From contig CAIPAH010000013.1 in assembly GCA_903862955.1 (NCBI GenBank), positions 1 to 64,000 of the forward strand: a stretch of DNA of 64,000 bases, written 5' to 3'. Each line of letters starts with the position of its first letter. Position 1 is the stretch's first letter. The position numbers and the translations under genes were made by a program. Source of the stretch: an uncultured Opitutia bacterium. GTDB lineage: Bacteria > Verrucomicrobiota > Verrucomicrobiia > Opitutales > Opitutaceae. The notes below the pieces were generated by a model. It was not told the DNA's origin. It searched no databases and saw nothing but the letters and a program-made list of their open reading frames with translations. Below, in pieces: positions 44,424 through 54,068 of this stretch.

Positions 44424-45245
44424 ATGGCCCTCCTCGACAAACTCGAACGCGTGCTCGGTCGTTTCGCGATCCCGCACCTCTCGCTCTGGATCGTGATCGG
44501 GCAGGTCTTCGTGCTGCTCTCGGCCATGCTGGGGCTGGTTGACCTCGGCTATTTCGTGTTCGTGCCCGAGCTGGCGCGGCACGGCGAATGGTGGCGCGCG
44601 ATTTCGTTCCTGCTCATGCCGCCGCCGGCGGGGATGTTCGGCTATCTCTTCACGGCGTTTGCCTGGTATATCTTTTACCTGATGGGCAGCGCGCTCGAGG
44701 GTTTCTGGGGCGAGTTTCGCTTCAATCTTTTCGTTTTCTGCGGCTGGGCGCTCACGGTCGGCGCGGCGTTTCTCACGCCGCTGGCGCCGACGACCAACCT
44801 GTTCATCGCCGGGTCGGTCTTTCTCGGGTTCGCGTGGCTCAACCCCGACTTCGAGCTGGCGATCTTTTTCATCCTGCCGGTGAAGATCAAGTGGCTGGCG
44901 CTCATCACCTGGGTCGCCAATGCCTATTATCTCGCGGTCGGGAGCTGGCCGCTGCGGCTCCAGATCCTCGCGTCAGTGGGGAACTTCCTGCTCTTCTTTG
45001 GCCGCGACATCCTGCTGACAATGCGCCACCGCCGGCGCACGATGGTGCAGCACACGCGCCGGATCGCGGCTGCCGCCGCGCCCGAGGTGCGCCACCGCTG
45101 CCACACCTGCGGGAAGACGAACCTGACCGACCCGCAGATGGATTTCCGCTACTGCTCGAAATGCGCCGGTGACCTTTGCTACTGCAGCGACCACATCTTT
45201 GCGCACGAACACGTGCGGGCGACCAGTGAAGCGGCCCCGGAATAA
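44424..45245 (+). CDS. Rhomboid-like membrane protein with C-terminal zinc ribbon
   Basis: A 273-residue protein with about six membrane segments between 20 and 200, followed by a cytoplasmic tail. The arrangement resembles the rhomboid/derlin fold. A convincing Ser-His dyad is not seen: the expected GxSG is only FIAGSVF and no membrane His follows, so it may be an inactive relative. The tail carries RCHTCGK, YCSKCAGD and CYCSDH, a treble-clef or zinc-ribbon type metal site. It overlaps the start of prmB by 20 bp. Function unknown. Confidence 0.78.
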   Translation: MALLDKLERVLGRFAIPHLSLWIVIGQVFVLLSAMLGLVDLGYFVFVPELARHGEWWRAISFLLMPPPAGMFGYLFTAFAWYIFYLMGSALEGFWGEFRFNLFVFCGWALTVGAAFLTPLAPTTNLFIAGSVFLGFAWLNPDFELAIFFILPVKIKWLALITWVANAYYLAVGSWPLRLQILASVGNFLLFFGRDILLTMRHRRRTMVQHTRRIAAAAAPEVRHRCHTCGKTNLTDPQMDFRYCSKCAGDLCYCSDHIFAHEHVRATSEAAPE

Positions 45246-46149
45246 CCCGCTGGCGGGCGCGGCCCGGTGCGCCACGCTCGGCGACTGGCTGCGCTTCGCG
45301 GAAAAACTGTTCGCCCGCGAGCGGCTCGCGCTCGGGCAGGTGGCGGCCACGGCACACGACGAGGCGCTCTACCTGCTGCTGCGTACCCTCGGGCTGCCGC
45401 TCGACAGCGATGCGCGCGTGTTGGGACAGAAACTCACCGTCGCGGAGAAGACCGCAGTGGAGGCGATGTTGCGGCGGCGCGCAGTGGATCGAGTGCCGGC
45501 AGCTTACCTGACGCACGAGGCTTTGCTGGGCGGGCTGCAGTTTTACGTGGATGAGCGCGTCATCATTCCGCGGAGCTATTTCGTGGAGATCATTCCCACG
45601 CAGCTCGACGCCTGGCTGCCGGCCGGGAAAAAGATCCGGCGCGTCGCGGACGTGTGCACCGGCTCGGGCTGCCTGGCGATCCTGCTGGCGCGGCACTTTC
45701 CGGACGCGAGGGTGGACGCGATCGATCTTTCCCCGGCGGCGCTGGAGGTGGCGGCGATCAATGTGAAGGCGCACCGGCTCACGCGGCGCGTGGCGCTGCA
45801 CCGCAGCGACGTCTTTACCGCCGTGCCCGCGGTGAAATACGATGTGATTCTCAGCAATCCGCCCTACGAGCCGAGCGCGCACGTGGATGCGCAGTCACCG
45901 GAATTCCAGGCTGAGCCGCGGCTGGCGCATGACGGCGGACGCGACGGGCTGGAGATCATCCGTCCGCTGTTGCGCCAAGCCCGCACGCGGCTGGCGCCGC
46001 ACGGCATCGTGCTGATCGAAGTGGGCGGACTGCGCGCGGTCATGGACCGGGAATTCGCCCCGCTGCAGCCGCATTGGCTGCACACCGAGGATGGCGTGGA
46101 CTGCGTGTGCGTGATTCACGCCGCGCGACTGACAGCGTGGCGCGATTGA
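45226..46149 (+). CDS. prmB: N5-glutamine methyltransferase PrmB-like
   Basis: A 307-residue SAM-dependent methyltransferase. The SAM motif is VADVCTGSGCLAI and the catalytic loop is NPPYEP, which binds the target glutamine amide. The N-terminal helical domain and FYVDERVIIPRSYFVEII favour PrmB, which methylates ribosomal protein L3, over PrmC. No good ATG exists: I placed the start at a GTG (45226) inside the preceding gene, giving the usual length; an ATG at 45169 is the alternative. Confidence 0.85.
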   Translation: MKRPRNNPLAGAARCATLGDWLRFAEKLFARERLALGQVAATAHDEALYLLLRTLGLPLDSDARVLGQKLTVAEKTAVEAMLRRRAVDRVPAAYLTHEALLGGLQFYVDERVIIPRSYFVEIIPTQLDAWLPAGKKIRRVADVCTGSGCLAILLARHFPDARVDAIDLSPAALEVAAINVKAHRLTRRVALHRSDVFTAVPAVKYDVILSNPPYEPSAHVDAQSPEFQAEPRLAHDGGRDGLEIIRPLLRQARTRLAPHGIVLIEVGGLRAVMDREFAPLQPHWLHTEDGVDCVCVIHAARLTAWRD

Positions 46150-46197
46150 GCGCCCCGCGGTCGGGCAACAGTCGAACGCTCGCGTGGCGCCGCAGCG

Positions 46198-46887
46198 TTA
46201 CTGGGAGGGGACGTCCTCCGCGACCGTGACACGAACGACTCCGCGCCAGTCATGGGCGCGATAGCCGGTGGCTGCGTCGTCCGGGTAGATCGCCTTGAGG
46301 CGGGCCCGCAGCTTGGGGGACTGGTCGGCGGGGTCCCCGTGGCACTTCAGGCAATTGGACGTAAGCCCGAGGGGCTTGTAGACGCGATAGGTCGGGGAGC
46401 CGTCGGGCGTCTCCACTTTCTGCACGAGGACCTTGGGCGGGGCGTCACCGGCCTGCATCAAGCGGTCGATGTAGTCCAAGGCCAGCTTGTCGGCCACGTC
46501 GGGAGCGTTGTCGGACTGGCGGATTTTCAGGCTGGTGAACTTCACGCCGGTGATTCGCGGCATGCTGCGGATCGGGTTGGTGGAGGACAGGGCCTTGAGA
46601 TGGCACATGTCGACGGCATCCTCGGGCTCGCAGCCGCCGAGGGCGGACTTCACTTCGTTCACCAAGGAGATGGTGAGCTTGTCGATCGCCCGCTCGCCGA
46701 GGCCCTGGATTTCCAGCTCCTGCGGGGTAGTCGGATTGATGAACTTGGCCCCGGGCGTATCGGCCGGGGCGGGCGGCGGCGGCGCAGACGTGTCAGGGCC
46801 TTGGGCGCGGAGGAGCGCGGGTAGGGCGACTCCGGCGAGCATCAGGCAGGCAAAGCCAAGCACGACGCGAACGAATCGGGGTTTCAT
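46198..46887 (-). CDS. Periplasmic c-type haem protein, DUF3365 (Tll0287-like)
   Basis: A 229-residue protein with a signal peptide (about 1-28, ending LLRAQG) and a proline-rich linker. A DUF3365/Tll0287-like domain follows, with one haem site C179-L-K-C182-H183. This domain, PAS-like in fold, is found in sensor kinases and free periplasmic proteins and is thought to sense redox or ligands. The start at 46887 follows the signal-peptide Met; the upstream frame is not convincing. It converges on prmB. Confidence 0.85.
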   Translation of the reverse strand: MKPRFVRVVLGFACLMLAGVALPALLRAQGPDTSAPPPPAPADTPGAKFINPTTPQELEIQGLGERAIDKLTISLVNEVKSALGGCEPEDAVDMCHLKALSSTNPIRSMPRITGVKFTSLKIRQSDNAPDVADKLALDYIDRLMQAGDAPPKVLVQKVETPDGSPTYRVYKPLGLTSNCLKCHGDPADQSPKLRARLKAIYPDDAATGYRAHDWRGVVRVTVAEDVPSQ

Positions 46888-47085
46888 AAAGTTCGAAGGG
46901 GTTATGACACACTCTACCCCCGCCCGCCCGAATGGCCTGCGCATTCCTTGTTAATCAATGGTGGCTTTTTGCAGGGGACGAACGCGTCAAATCGACCCTT
47001 CACTCCGCCGCCCGGCCGCCGCGCGGTGCAAGCCACGATCCCAATCGGGCCCCGTGCGCGACCTGCGCCGGGGCACGACGACAAC

Positions 47086-47286
47086 TCAGGGCTGGGGCGG
47101 CGGCTTGGGCGCGCCGGTATGCAGGCCGAAGGGCAGGTAGGCCGGGCAGAACTTGAACATGCCGGTGAGCAGGGGCAGGAGGCCGACGAGGCCCCACCAG
47201 GATTTGTAGTAGCAGCCTGCGCCGAGGATAACGAGACCAGCGATGATGCGGATAATGCGGTCCGCGCCGCCGACGTTGAATTTCAT
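47086..47286 (-). CDS. DUF2892 small membrane protein (copy 1)
   Basis: A 66-residue protein with two hydrophobic segments (about 10-26 and 30-46). The GADRIIRIIAGLVIL start and TGMFKFCPAYLPFGL end match the YgaP-like DUF2892 inner-membrane family. A conserved Cys lies in FCPAY. It follows the RND permease gene after 112 bp on the same strand; a second DUF2892 gene begins the same operon. The family is often linked to sulfur or rhodanese genes, but has no proven activity alone. Confidence 0.85.
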   Translation of the reverse strand: MKFNVGGADRIIRIIAGLVILGAGCYYKSWWGLVGLLPLLTGMFKFCPAYLPFGLHTGAPKPPPQP

Positions 47287-47398
47287 GATGTCATTTGGGG
47301 TTTCAGTTGACCGACGATGAAGGGATTCGGTAACGGCCTGCGCTGGGGTGATCGAATCACTGCAGCTGATGGCCAGCCAGCCTGAATGGCAGCGACGC

Positions 47399-50300
47399 TC
47401 ATGGCCGGCGGTTCGCCATGAAGTAGAGCACGGGCACCGCCAGGCGGCTGATGAACAGCGAGGCGATTTCGCCGAACATGAGGCTGATGGCGAGGCCTTG
47501 GAAAATCGGATCGGCGAGGATCACGCTCGCGCCCACGACGACGGCGAGGGCGGTGAGCAGCATTGGGCGGAAGCGGACCGCGCCCGCCTCGACGACGGCG
47601 TCGCGCAAGGATTGCCCGTGCGCGCGGCGCAGCTCGATGAAGTCGACGAGAATGATCGAATTGCGCACGACGATGCCCGCACCGGCCATGAACCCGATCA
47701 TGGACGTGGCGGTGAAGAACGCGCCCAGCGCCCAGTGCGCGGGCAGGATGCCGATGAGCGAGAACGGGATGGCCGCCATCACGACCAGCGGGGTGACGTA
47801 GCTGCGAAACCACCCGACCATCAGCATCGCGATCAGCACCAGCACGGCCGCGAAGGCGAGGCCGAGGTCGCGGAAGACCTCCAGCGTGATGTGCCACTCG
47901 CCGTCCCATTTCATCGCCGGCTGGGTGTCATCCACGGGCAGGTTGAGATGATAAACCGGCAGCTCCGCCGCGAGCGCGCCGTAGTTGCGGGCGTCGATCT
48001 TGCCCACGGCGCGGTGGATGCCGAAGAGGGCGTAGGCCGGGCTCTCGACGACGCCGGCGACGTCGCCGATGACGTAAGTCACGGGTTTGAGGTTCTTGCG
48101 GTAGAGGTTGCGCTCGCCCGTGCCGCGCTCGAGGTGGACGAGTTCCGAAAGCGGCACGAGGGGCGCGGCGGGGTCGAGGTCGGCGCGGACATTCAACGCG
48201 AGCAGCGCCTCGGGCCGCGAGCGCGCGGCGGTGGGCAACTCGAGGATCACGGGGATGTCCTCACGCTCGGTGGGCAAATGGAGCAGGTCGATGGCGCTGC
48301 CCTGGGCCGCCAGCGCGAGCGTGGACGCGATGGCGCCGGTGCTAACGCCGTGGAACGCGGCCTTCTCGCGGTCGACGACGTAGCGCACCTGCGGTTGGAG
48401 ATCCTCGACATACCAATCGACGTCCACGACGCCCGGCGTGCGCGAGAAAATCACCTTTACCTCGCGGGCGAGGGCGACGCGGGAGGTTTCGTCGGGACCG
48501 TAAACCTCCGCCACGAGCGACTCGAGCACGGGCGGACCGGGCGGGACCTCAGCGACGGCGACGGTGGCGCCGTAGTGGGCGGCGATGGGCGCGACGAGCA
48601 AGCGGACGCGCTTGGCGATGACGTGGCTCTGATCGGAGCGGTCGGCCTTGTCGACGAGGTTGACCTGGATGTCGGCGACGTTGGGCCCGCGGCGGTTGAA
48701 GTAATGGCGAACGAGGCCGTTGAAATTGAAGGGCGAAGCGGTGCCGGCGTAGATCTGGTAGTCGCGCACCGTGCGCTCGCCGGAGAGCGTGACTGCCATC
48801 TCGCGGGCGACTCGCGTGGTTTGTTCCAGCGTGGTGCCCTCGGGGGTTTTCAAGACGATCTGGAACTCCGACTTGTTGTCGAAGGGCAGCATCTTGATGG
48901 TCACGGCGCCGGTCAGGACGAATCCGACCGAGACGAGCAGCAGGCCGACGATGCTGCCGAGGAACAGCCAGCGCCAGCGGGCGTTGTCCAGCAGAGGTCC
49001 CATCACGCGGTGATAGAGCCGCGTGGACCAGTCCTGCGGCGCCTCGTCGTGGCTGGAGTCCGGACCGGCGGCGGCGAGCGCGGCGAAGCGCCGGCGCATC
49101 ACGCGGAGCGCAGCCCACGGCGTGATGGTGAACGCAATGCCCAGCGAGAAGAGCATGGCCGCGGTCGACCCGATCGGGATGGGCCGCATGTAGGGTCCCA
49201 TCAGGCCGCCGACAAACGCCATGGGCAGGATGGCGGCGATGACGGCCCAGGTGGCGAGGATGGTGGGGTTGCCGACCTCGTCGACGGACTCGAGCGCGAC
49301 CTGCACGAGGGACTTGCCGCGGGAGGACGGCAGGCGGACGTGCCGCACGATATTTTCCACCACGACGATGGCGTCGTCCACGAGGATGCCGACGGAGAAG
49401 ATCAGCGCGAACAGCGTGATGCGGTTGAGCGTGTAACCGTAGAGGTAGAAAACGAAGAGCGTCAGTGCGAGGGTCGACGGGATCGCGAGCAGGATGACGA
49501 GCGATTCGCGCCAGCCGAGAAACAGGAGGATCAGCAGGGCGACGCCGAAGACGGCGAGGCCCATGTGCCACAGCAGCTCGTTGCTTTTCTCGGCGGCGGT
49601 GTGGCCGTAGTCACGCGTGACGGTGACGGCGACGTCGGCGGGCAGGAGCGAGCCGCGGACCGTGCGGACCTTGGCGAGCACGGCGTTGACAACGTCGATG
49701 GCGTTGGCGCCGGGGCGCTTGGCAACCGTGAGCGTGACGGCCGGCTCGGAGCTGCCGCGCGGGGTGCCGAACAGCACGTAATTGGCCGGTTCCTCGGCGT
49801 CGTCGGTGACGGTGGCGACGTCGCGAAGGTAGACGGGCCGGTCCTGGTTCATACCGACGACGACGGTCCCGAAATCGGCGGCGTCGCGGAGAAACGACCC
49901 GGTTTCGAGCAGTACCTCGTGGTTGGCAAACGGCCGCGAGCCGGCATGCAGCTGGCGGTTGGCCTGCTGGAGGGCCGGCGCGATCTGGTTGGCGGAGAGA
50001 TTGTGCGCGGCGAGGGCGGCGGGGTCGAGGCGCACGCGCACGGCGCGACGAACGCCGCCGATCAGCGTGGTCTCGGCGACTTGCGGAATGGCTTTCACGG
50101 CGTCGTCGAGCTGGGCGGCGAGGCGCCGGAGCGTGAGGTGGTCACGGGTGGCGCTGTGCAGCGTGAGCGCGAGCACAGGCACGTCATCGATCGTGCGCGG
50201 CTTGACCAGCGGTTGGGCGACGCCCAGCGGGATGCGGTCGAAGTTGCCCTGGAGTTTCTGGTTGAGGCGGACGAGGGCGGTTTCGATCTCGGTGCCGACC

Positions 50301-50629
50301 TTGAAGCGGACGATCACCAGGGAGCTGCCGGGGCTGGACGTGGAGTAGAGGTATTCGACGCCGGGAATTTCCCACAGGAGCTTTTCCATGGGCCGCGTGA
50401 CGCGGTTCTCGATCTCGGCGGCGGAAGCGCCGGGCATGGCGACGGTGACGTCGATCATCGGCACCTTGATCTGCGGCTCCTCCTCGCGGGGCAGCAGGAG
50501 CACGGCGAAGAGGCCGAGCAGGATCGAGGCGATGACGGCGATCGGCGTGAGCTTGGAATTGATGAACTGCGCGGTGAGGCGGCCGGCGAACCCGTGGCGG
50601 GTCGCCGGTTCTGGGGCGGGCGGGTTCAC
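47399..50629 (-). CDS. RND efflux permease (AcrB family)
   Basis: A 1076-residue proton-driven pump with 12 membrane helices and two large periplasmic loops. Helix 4 carries [14 protein letters not shown] with the paired acidic residues used for proton transfer; the second half holds [15 protein letters not shown]. CusA-type metal methionines are not obvious, so the substrate may be organic. The start is GTG at 50629, overlapping the adaptor stop by 4 bp (GTGA); the frame open to 51733 is a shadow. No outer-membrane channel gene is adjacent. Confidence 0.94.
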   Translation of the reverse strand: MNPPAPEPATRHGFAGRLTAQFINSKLTPIAVIASILLGLFAVLLLPREEEPQIKVPMIDVTVAMPGASAAEIENRVTRPMEKLLWEIPGVEYLYSTSSPGSSLVIVRFKVGTEIETALVRLNQKLQGNFDRIPLGVAQPLVKPRTIDDVPVLALTLHSATRDHLTLRRLAAQLDDAVKAIPQVAETTLIGGVRRAVRVRLDPAALAAHNLSANQIAPALQQANRQLHAGSRPFANHEVLLETGSFLRDAADFGTVVVGMNQDRPVYLRDVATVTDDAEEPANYVLFGTPRGSSEPAVTLTVAKRPGANAIDVVNAVLAKVRTVRGSLLPADVAVTVTRDYGHTAAEKSNELLWHMGLAVFGVALLILLFLGWRESLVILLAIPSTLALTLFVFYLYGYTLNRITLFALIFSVGILVDDAIVVVENIVRHVRLPSSRGKSLVQVALESVDEVGNPTILATWAVIAAILPMAFVGGLMGPYMRPIPIGSTAAMLFSLGIAFTITPWAALRVMRRRFAALAAAGPDSSHDEAPQDWSTRLYHRVMGPLLDNARWRWLFLGSIVGLLLVSVGFVLTGAVTIKMLPFDNKSEFQIVLKTPEGTTLEQTTRVAREMAVTLSGERTVRDYQIYAGTASPFNFNGLVRHYFNRRGPNVADIQVNLVDKADRSDQSHVIAKRVRLLVAPIAAHYGATVAVAEVPPGPPVLESLVAEVYGPDETSRVALAREVKVIFSRTPGVVDVDWYVEDLQPQVRYVVDREKAAFHGVSTGAIASTLALAAQGSAIDLLHLPTEREDIPVILELPTAARSRPEALLALNVRADLDPAAPLVPLSELVHLERGTGERNLYRKNLKPVTYVIGDVAGVVESPAYALFGIHRAVGKIDARNYGALAAELPVYHLNLPVDDTQPAMKWDGEWHITLEVFRDLGLAFAAVLVLIAMLMVGWFRSYVTPLVVMAAIPFSLIGILPAHWALGAFFTATSMIGFMAGAGIVVRNSIILVDFIELRRAHGQSLRDAVVEAGAVRFRPMLLTALAVVVGASVILADPIFQGLAISLMFGEIASLFISRLAVPVLYFMANRRP

Positions 50630-51636
50630 GGCTGGAGCACCACGGGCTGGCCGTCGCGCAAGGCGGCGGGCGGCGCCACCACGACGGTCTCGCCGGCGTC
50701 GAGGCCGGCGGCGATCTCGATGCGGTCGCCGTCGCGCGCACCGGTTTTCACGAGGCGCAGTTGGGCGTGCCCGGCGGTGAGAACGAAGACGCGCTCCATC
50801 TGCCCGAGCACCGACACGGCGGACGCGGGCACGGTCAAGGTCACATCGTCGGCCACGGGCCAGAGGACGCGCACGAACTGGCCGGAGCGGGCGGCAGTGG
50901 AAGACGGCAAGTCGATCTTCGCCAAGCGCGTGCGCGAAACGGGATCGGCAGCGGGAGACAGTTCGACGAGTTGTCCGACCAACGGTGTGTCGTCGAGCAT
51001 GACCGTGAGGTTCGCGCCGAGCGCTGGTCGGCCGAGCGACTCGGGCACCTGGACCTCGGCGCGCAGACGGTCGGTGCCCTCGATGTCGAAGAGGGCGCGC
51101 CCCGGGGTGGCGAGATCGCCGGGCTTTACGAGTTCGCCGGTGATGACGCCGGCAAACGGAGCGGCGACCCGGGTGTAAGTCAGCATGGCCTCGGCCTCCT
51201 GCGCGGCGGCGCGGGCCTGGCGGCGGCGGTCGTCGGCGGCGAGGACGGCGTCGGTGGTCGAGGCGCCCTGGGACGTGAGAGTGCGCTCCCGCTCGTATTC
51301 GCGCTCGGCCTGGGCGAGGGCGGCCTTGGCTTGTTCGACGCGGGCGGCGAGTTCGTCGGCCTGCAGGGTGACCAGCGTTTCGCCGGCGGCCACGGCTTGG
51401 CCAACGACCAAATTGGAAGTGGCGACCGTGCCAGTGATTTTGGCCGCGATCGTTGCGCGGGCGAACGGCCGGATGGTGCCCGCGACTGCCTGCGTGCGCG
51501 GCGTGCGGGTCGAGGCCACGACGGCGGTTTGCACGGGCAGCGGCGCGACCTGCTCCGTGACGGCTCCGTCGTCGGCCCGGTGGCAACCGGCGAGCAACAG
51601 AAGGGCGAAAACAAGCGGTGGCGGACGAAGTGTCAT
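50626..51636 (-). CDS. RND efflux periplasmic adaptor (HlyD family lipoprotein)
   Basis: A 336-residue membrane-fusion protein. The lipoprotein signal ends LLLLAGC (C about 18) when started at 51636. A short lipoyl/hairpin section follows ([19 protein letters not shown], then a coiled coil rich in [18 protein letters not shown] and [15 protein letters not shown]), then beta-barrel and membrane-proximal domains. It links the inner-membrane RND pump to an outer-membrane channel. Its stop overlaps the permease start. Confidence 0.92.
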   Translation of the reverse strand: MTLRPPPLVFALLLLAGCHRADDGAVTEQVAPLPVQTAVVASTRTPRTQAVAGTIRPFARATIAAKITGTVATSNLVVGQAVAAGETLVTLQADELAARVEQAKAALAQAEREYERERTLTSQGASTTDAVLAADDRRRQARAAAQEAEAMLTYTRVAAPFAGVITGELVKPGDLATPGRALFDIEGTDRLRAEVQVPESLGRPALGANLTVMLDDTPLVGQLVELSPAADPVSRTRLAKIDLPSSTAARSGQFVRVLWPVADDVTLTVPASAVSVLGQMERVFVLTAGHAQLRLVKTGARDGDRIEIAAGLDAGETVVVAPPAALRDGQPVVLQP

Positions 51637-51670
51637 CGGGGGGAGGGTGGAGGAAGTGAAAAAAGTAGCG

Positions 51671-51720
51671 GCGAGCGTGAGCAAGCGTTGGCCGTGGGCG
51701 GACCACTCGCTCACGCTCGC
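51671..51720. repeat. Inverted repeat gcgagcgtgagc
   Basis: Perfect 12-bp arms (51671-51682 and 51709-51720) with a 26-base spacer, lying in the 97-bp gap between the adaptor and the upstream DUF2892 gene. It resembles the other GC-rich intergenic palindromes. A role as an mRNA processing or partial termination site is possible. Confidence 0.65.
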
Positions 51721-51733
51721 AGCTCCGGGACAA

Positions 51734-51961
51734 TCAAGGGGCCTTGGAACCGCCGAAGTGAACGATGCCGTCATCGCCCAGCCAGCCGAGCTTCCGCAGC
51801 AGGATCGAAGGCGGGCAGAAGCCGGTGAAGGCGGACTGGATGAGGTTCACCCCGATGAAGCAGCTGAACAGCAGCCACCAGGGGCTGACGAAGTAGACGA
51901 GGGCGACGCTGAGGAGGACCATGCTGCCGGCGAGGACGCGGATGACGTTGTCAATTTTCAT
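51734..51961 (-). CDS. DUF2892 small membrane protein (copy 2)
   Basis: A 75-residue YgaP-like DUF2892 protein with two membrane segments (about 5-25 and 29-47) and conserved FTGFCPPSILLRKLG. Start at 51961 (MKIDNVIRVLAG) was taken instead of an in-frame ATG 18 bp upstream. It is first in the minus-strand row DUF2892-adaptor-permease-DUF2892 and faces the ArsR gene across a shared operator. Only about a third of its residues match the other DUF2892 copy, so they are not a recent duplication. Confidence 0.86.
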   Translation of the reverse strand: MKIDNVIRVLAGSMVLLSVALVYFVSPWWLLFSCFIGVNLIQSAFTGFCPPSILLRKLGWLGDDGIVHFGGSKAP

Positions 51962-51979
51962 TGGGGAGGGTTTTGGCAC

Positions 51980-52009
51980 TTGCTTTATATGCGTGTGTGC
52001 GCATATAAG
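51980..52009 (+). promoter_or_regulatory. Putative arsR promoter overlapping the operator
   Basis: TTGCTT (51980-51985) and TATAAG (52004-52009) are separated by 18 bp and lie 20 bp before the arsR start codon. On the other strand TATAAA (51989-51984) could be the -10 for the DUF2892/efflux operon. The palindrome at 51985-52008 lies across both, so one bound repressor could shut off both directions. Confidence 0.55.
51985..52008. promoter_or_regulatory. Palindromic ArsR-type operator
   Basis: The arms ttatatgcg (51985-51993) and cgcatataa (52000-52008) are exact inverted copies with a 6-base spacer. They form an AT-rich dyad of the ATAT-N-ATAT style used by ArsR-family repressors. The site is centred in the 68-bp divergent gap between the DUF2892 gene and arsR. 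Confidence 0.75.
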
Positions 52010-52029
52010 GATGCAACGTCAAGCCACGA

Positions 52030-52380
52030 ATGAGCCGCCCGAAACCCGCCCTCCGCCGATTATCCGCCGATGCCCTGGCCCTGATTGCCCGCCGCTTTGC
52101 GGTGCTGGCGGAGCCGATGCGGCTGCGGCTGTTGCATGCGTTGTTTCCCGGCGAAAAGAGCGTGGGCGAGCTGGTGACACTTACCGGCGGGACGCAGGCC
52201 AACGTGTCGCGCCACCTGCAGACCCTGGCGCAGGCGCAGCTGCTGGCGCGGCGGAAGGAAGGCCTGCAGGTGTTTTACACGATCTCCGATCCCTCGATTT
52301 TCCCGCTCTGTGAGCTGGTCTGCGGCAGCCTGGAGAAGTCGCACGCCCGGCAGCGGAAGCTGGTCGCCGCCGGCGGTTAG
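52030..52380 (+). CDS. ArsR-family transcriptional regulator
   Basis: A 116-residue winged-helix repressor. The recognition helix region is GTQANVSRHLQTL (about 54-66), followed by a beta wing (RRKEGLQVFYTI). The classical metal motif ELCVCDL is replaced by GELVTLTGG, so it is not an arsenic/cadmium sensor of the usual kind. Two cysteines, C94 and C98 (LCELVCGSL), lie in the C-terminal helix and could sense thiol-reactive or sulfur species. Divergent from the DUF2892-RND operon; probable autoregulator. Confidence 0.9.
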   Translation: MSRPKPALRRLSADALALIARRFAVLAEPMRLRLLHALFPGEKSVGELVTLTGGTQANVSRHLQTLAQAQLLARRKEGLQVFYTISDPSIFPLCELVCGSLEKSHARQRKLVAAGG

Positions 52381-52401
52381 GCGTGCCGTGCGCCGAGGGG
52401 T

Positions 52402-53931
52402 TCAAATCTCATACCCGAGGCCCATCGGCTCCCACTCGGTGGCGACGGCGCCTTTCTTGGCGAACTCGTCGAACCACTCGTGCACGCGCCGGCCAATGGC
52501 GCCGGTCTCGATCCGGTGGGTATACTCGTTGGTGGAGGAATTGTAGGTGTAATCCTTCGCCCACTCGCGGTGCTGGGCGGCCAGTGCGGTGATGGCGTCG
52601 ACGAGGCGGTGCGCTTCCGCGTCGGAGGTCGTGGGGTGCAGCGAGAGCCGCACCCAGCCGGGTTTCTCAGTTTTGTCGCCGCGGTCAATCTGGTCGGTGA
52701 TGGACTTGGACCGGTCGGGCGTGACGTGCAGGAGGATGTGCCCGTAGGTGCCGGCGCAGGAGCAGCCGCCGCGCGTCTGGATGCCGTAGCGGTCGTTGAG
52801 CAGGCGCACGGCGAGATTGTAATGCAGGTCGTCGATGTAGAACGAAATGATCCCGAGCCGGTCGCGGTGCTGGTCGGCGAGGAGGTGGAGCCCCGGGATG
52901 GCCTTCAGCCGGTCCCACACCAGGTCCATAAGTTCGTGTTCGCGGGCGAGGATCCGGTCGACGCCCATGGCCTCCTTGAGCCGGACGCAGAGGGCGGTGC
53001 GGATGGCCTGGGTGAAGCCGGGCGTGCCACCGTCCTCGCGCGCCTCGACGTCATCGAAATACTTGTGCTCGCCCCACGGGTTGGTCCAGTCGACGGTGCC
53101 GCCGCCCGGGTTGTCGGGGACGCGGTTGGAATAAAGCCGCTTGTTGAAAATGAGCACACCGCTCGTGCCGGGACCGCCGAGGAACTTGTGCGGGGAGAAG
53201 AAAATCGCGTCGAGATACTCGTCCGGGCGGCCCGCCGGGTGCAGGTCGATCGCGATGTAGGGCGCGCTGGCGGCGAAATCCACGAAGCACACGCCGCCGG
53301 CGCGGTGCATCAGGCCCGCAATCTGGTGGTAGGGCGTGATGATGCCGGTGACGTTGGAGCAGCTGGTGACGGCCGCGATTTTGAGTGGCCGGTCGCGGTA
53401 GACCTCGAGAAGGCGGGCAAGGTCGGCGAGGTCGACGAGGCCGTCCGGCGTGGCGCCGATCACCTGCACCTCCGCGATGCTCTCGATCCACGAGGTCTGG
53501 TTGGAATGGTGCTCCATGTGGGTGACGAACACGATCGGCCGGGATGCGGCGGGGAGCCGCACCTGGTCGCGGAATTTCTCGTGCACGCGCAGGCCGAGAA
53601 TGCGCTGAAATTTGTTGGCCACGCCCGTCATGCCGGAGCCGTAGCAGATGATGGCGTCATCGGCCGACGCGTGGACGTGGTCCTTGATGATGCGCAGCGC
53701 CTCGTGGTAGGCGCGGGTCATGGTCGTGCCCGTGACGGAGGTCTCGGTGTGGGTGTTGCCGACGAAGGGCGCGATTTCCTCGCTCATCATCTGCTCGATC
53801 GGCCCGAACATCCGTCCGCTGGCGGTCCAGTCGGCATACACGATGCGCTGGCGGCCAAAGGGCGACTCGAAGTCCTGGTTGATGCCGATGATGTTGGCCC
53901 GATAGGGCGCGAAATATTCCTCCAGGCTCAT
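52402..53931 (-). CDS. Class V aminotransferase / cysteine-desulfurase-like protein
   Basis: A 509-residue PLP enzyme. The internal aldimine lysine is K249 in FFSPHKFLGGPG, and TETSVTGTTMTRAYHEAL and THMEHHSNQTSW resemble the SufS/NifS-like class V fold. A loop near 388 reads RGGCSCAGTYGH, where desulfurases have their persulfide Cys. It is about 100 residues longer than IscS/SufS, mainly at the C-terminus. Desulfurase activity is likely but not certain. It lies between the ArsR gene and metW. Confidence 0.82.
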   Translation of the reverse strand: MSLEEYFAPYRANIIGINQDFESPFGRQRIVYADWTASGRMFGPIEQMMSEEIAPFVGNTHTETSVTGTTMTRAYHEALRIIKDHVHASADDAIICYGSGMTGVANKFQRILGLRVHEKFRDQVRLPAASRPIVFVTHMEHHSNQTSWIESIAEVQVIGATPDGLVDLADLARLLEVYRDRPLKIAAVTSCSNVTGIITPYHQIAGLMHRAGGVCFVDFAASAPYIAIDLHPAGRPDEYLDAIFFSPHKFLGGPGTSGVLIFNKRLYSNRVPDNPGGGTVDWTNPWGEHKYFDDVEAREDGGTPGFTQAIRTALCVRLKEAMGVDRILAREHELMDLVWDRLKAIPGLHLLADQHRDRLGIISFYIDDLHYNLAVRLLNDRYGIQTRGGCSCAGTYGHILLHVTPDRSKSITDQIDRGDKTEKPGWVRLSLHPTTSDAEAHRLVDAITALAAQHREWAKDYTYNSSTNEYTHRIETGAIGRRVHEWFDEFAKKGAVATEWEPMGLGYEI

Positions 53932-54068
53932 GGCGACTGGCCGCGCAGCATGGCGAACGAATGGGCGAATTCAATCCCGCTGCGGCCCCGGGCAGGTGGC
54001 CCACGGAAAACACGGAAAGTGGCGGACGGTTCGGCCTCCCTCTGCCGTGTGATCCGCGGGCGAAGAAC

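Noticed and set aside
47348-51178. Very long plus-strand open frame (over 1200 codons) across the RND genes
   Set aside because: It is antisense to well-supported RND permease and adaptor genes and its translation is Arg/Gly/Asp-rich low-complexity sequence, typical of a GC-rich shadow frame.
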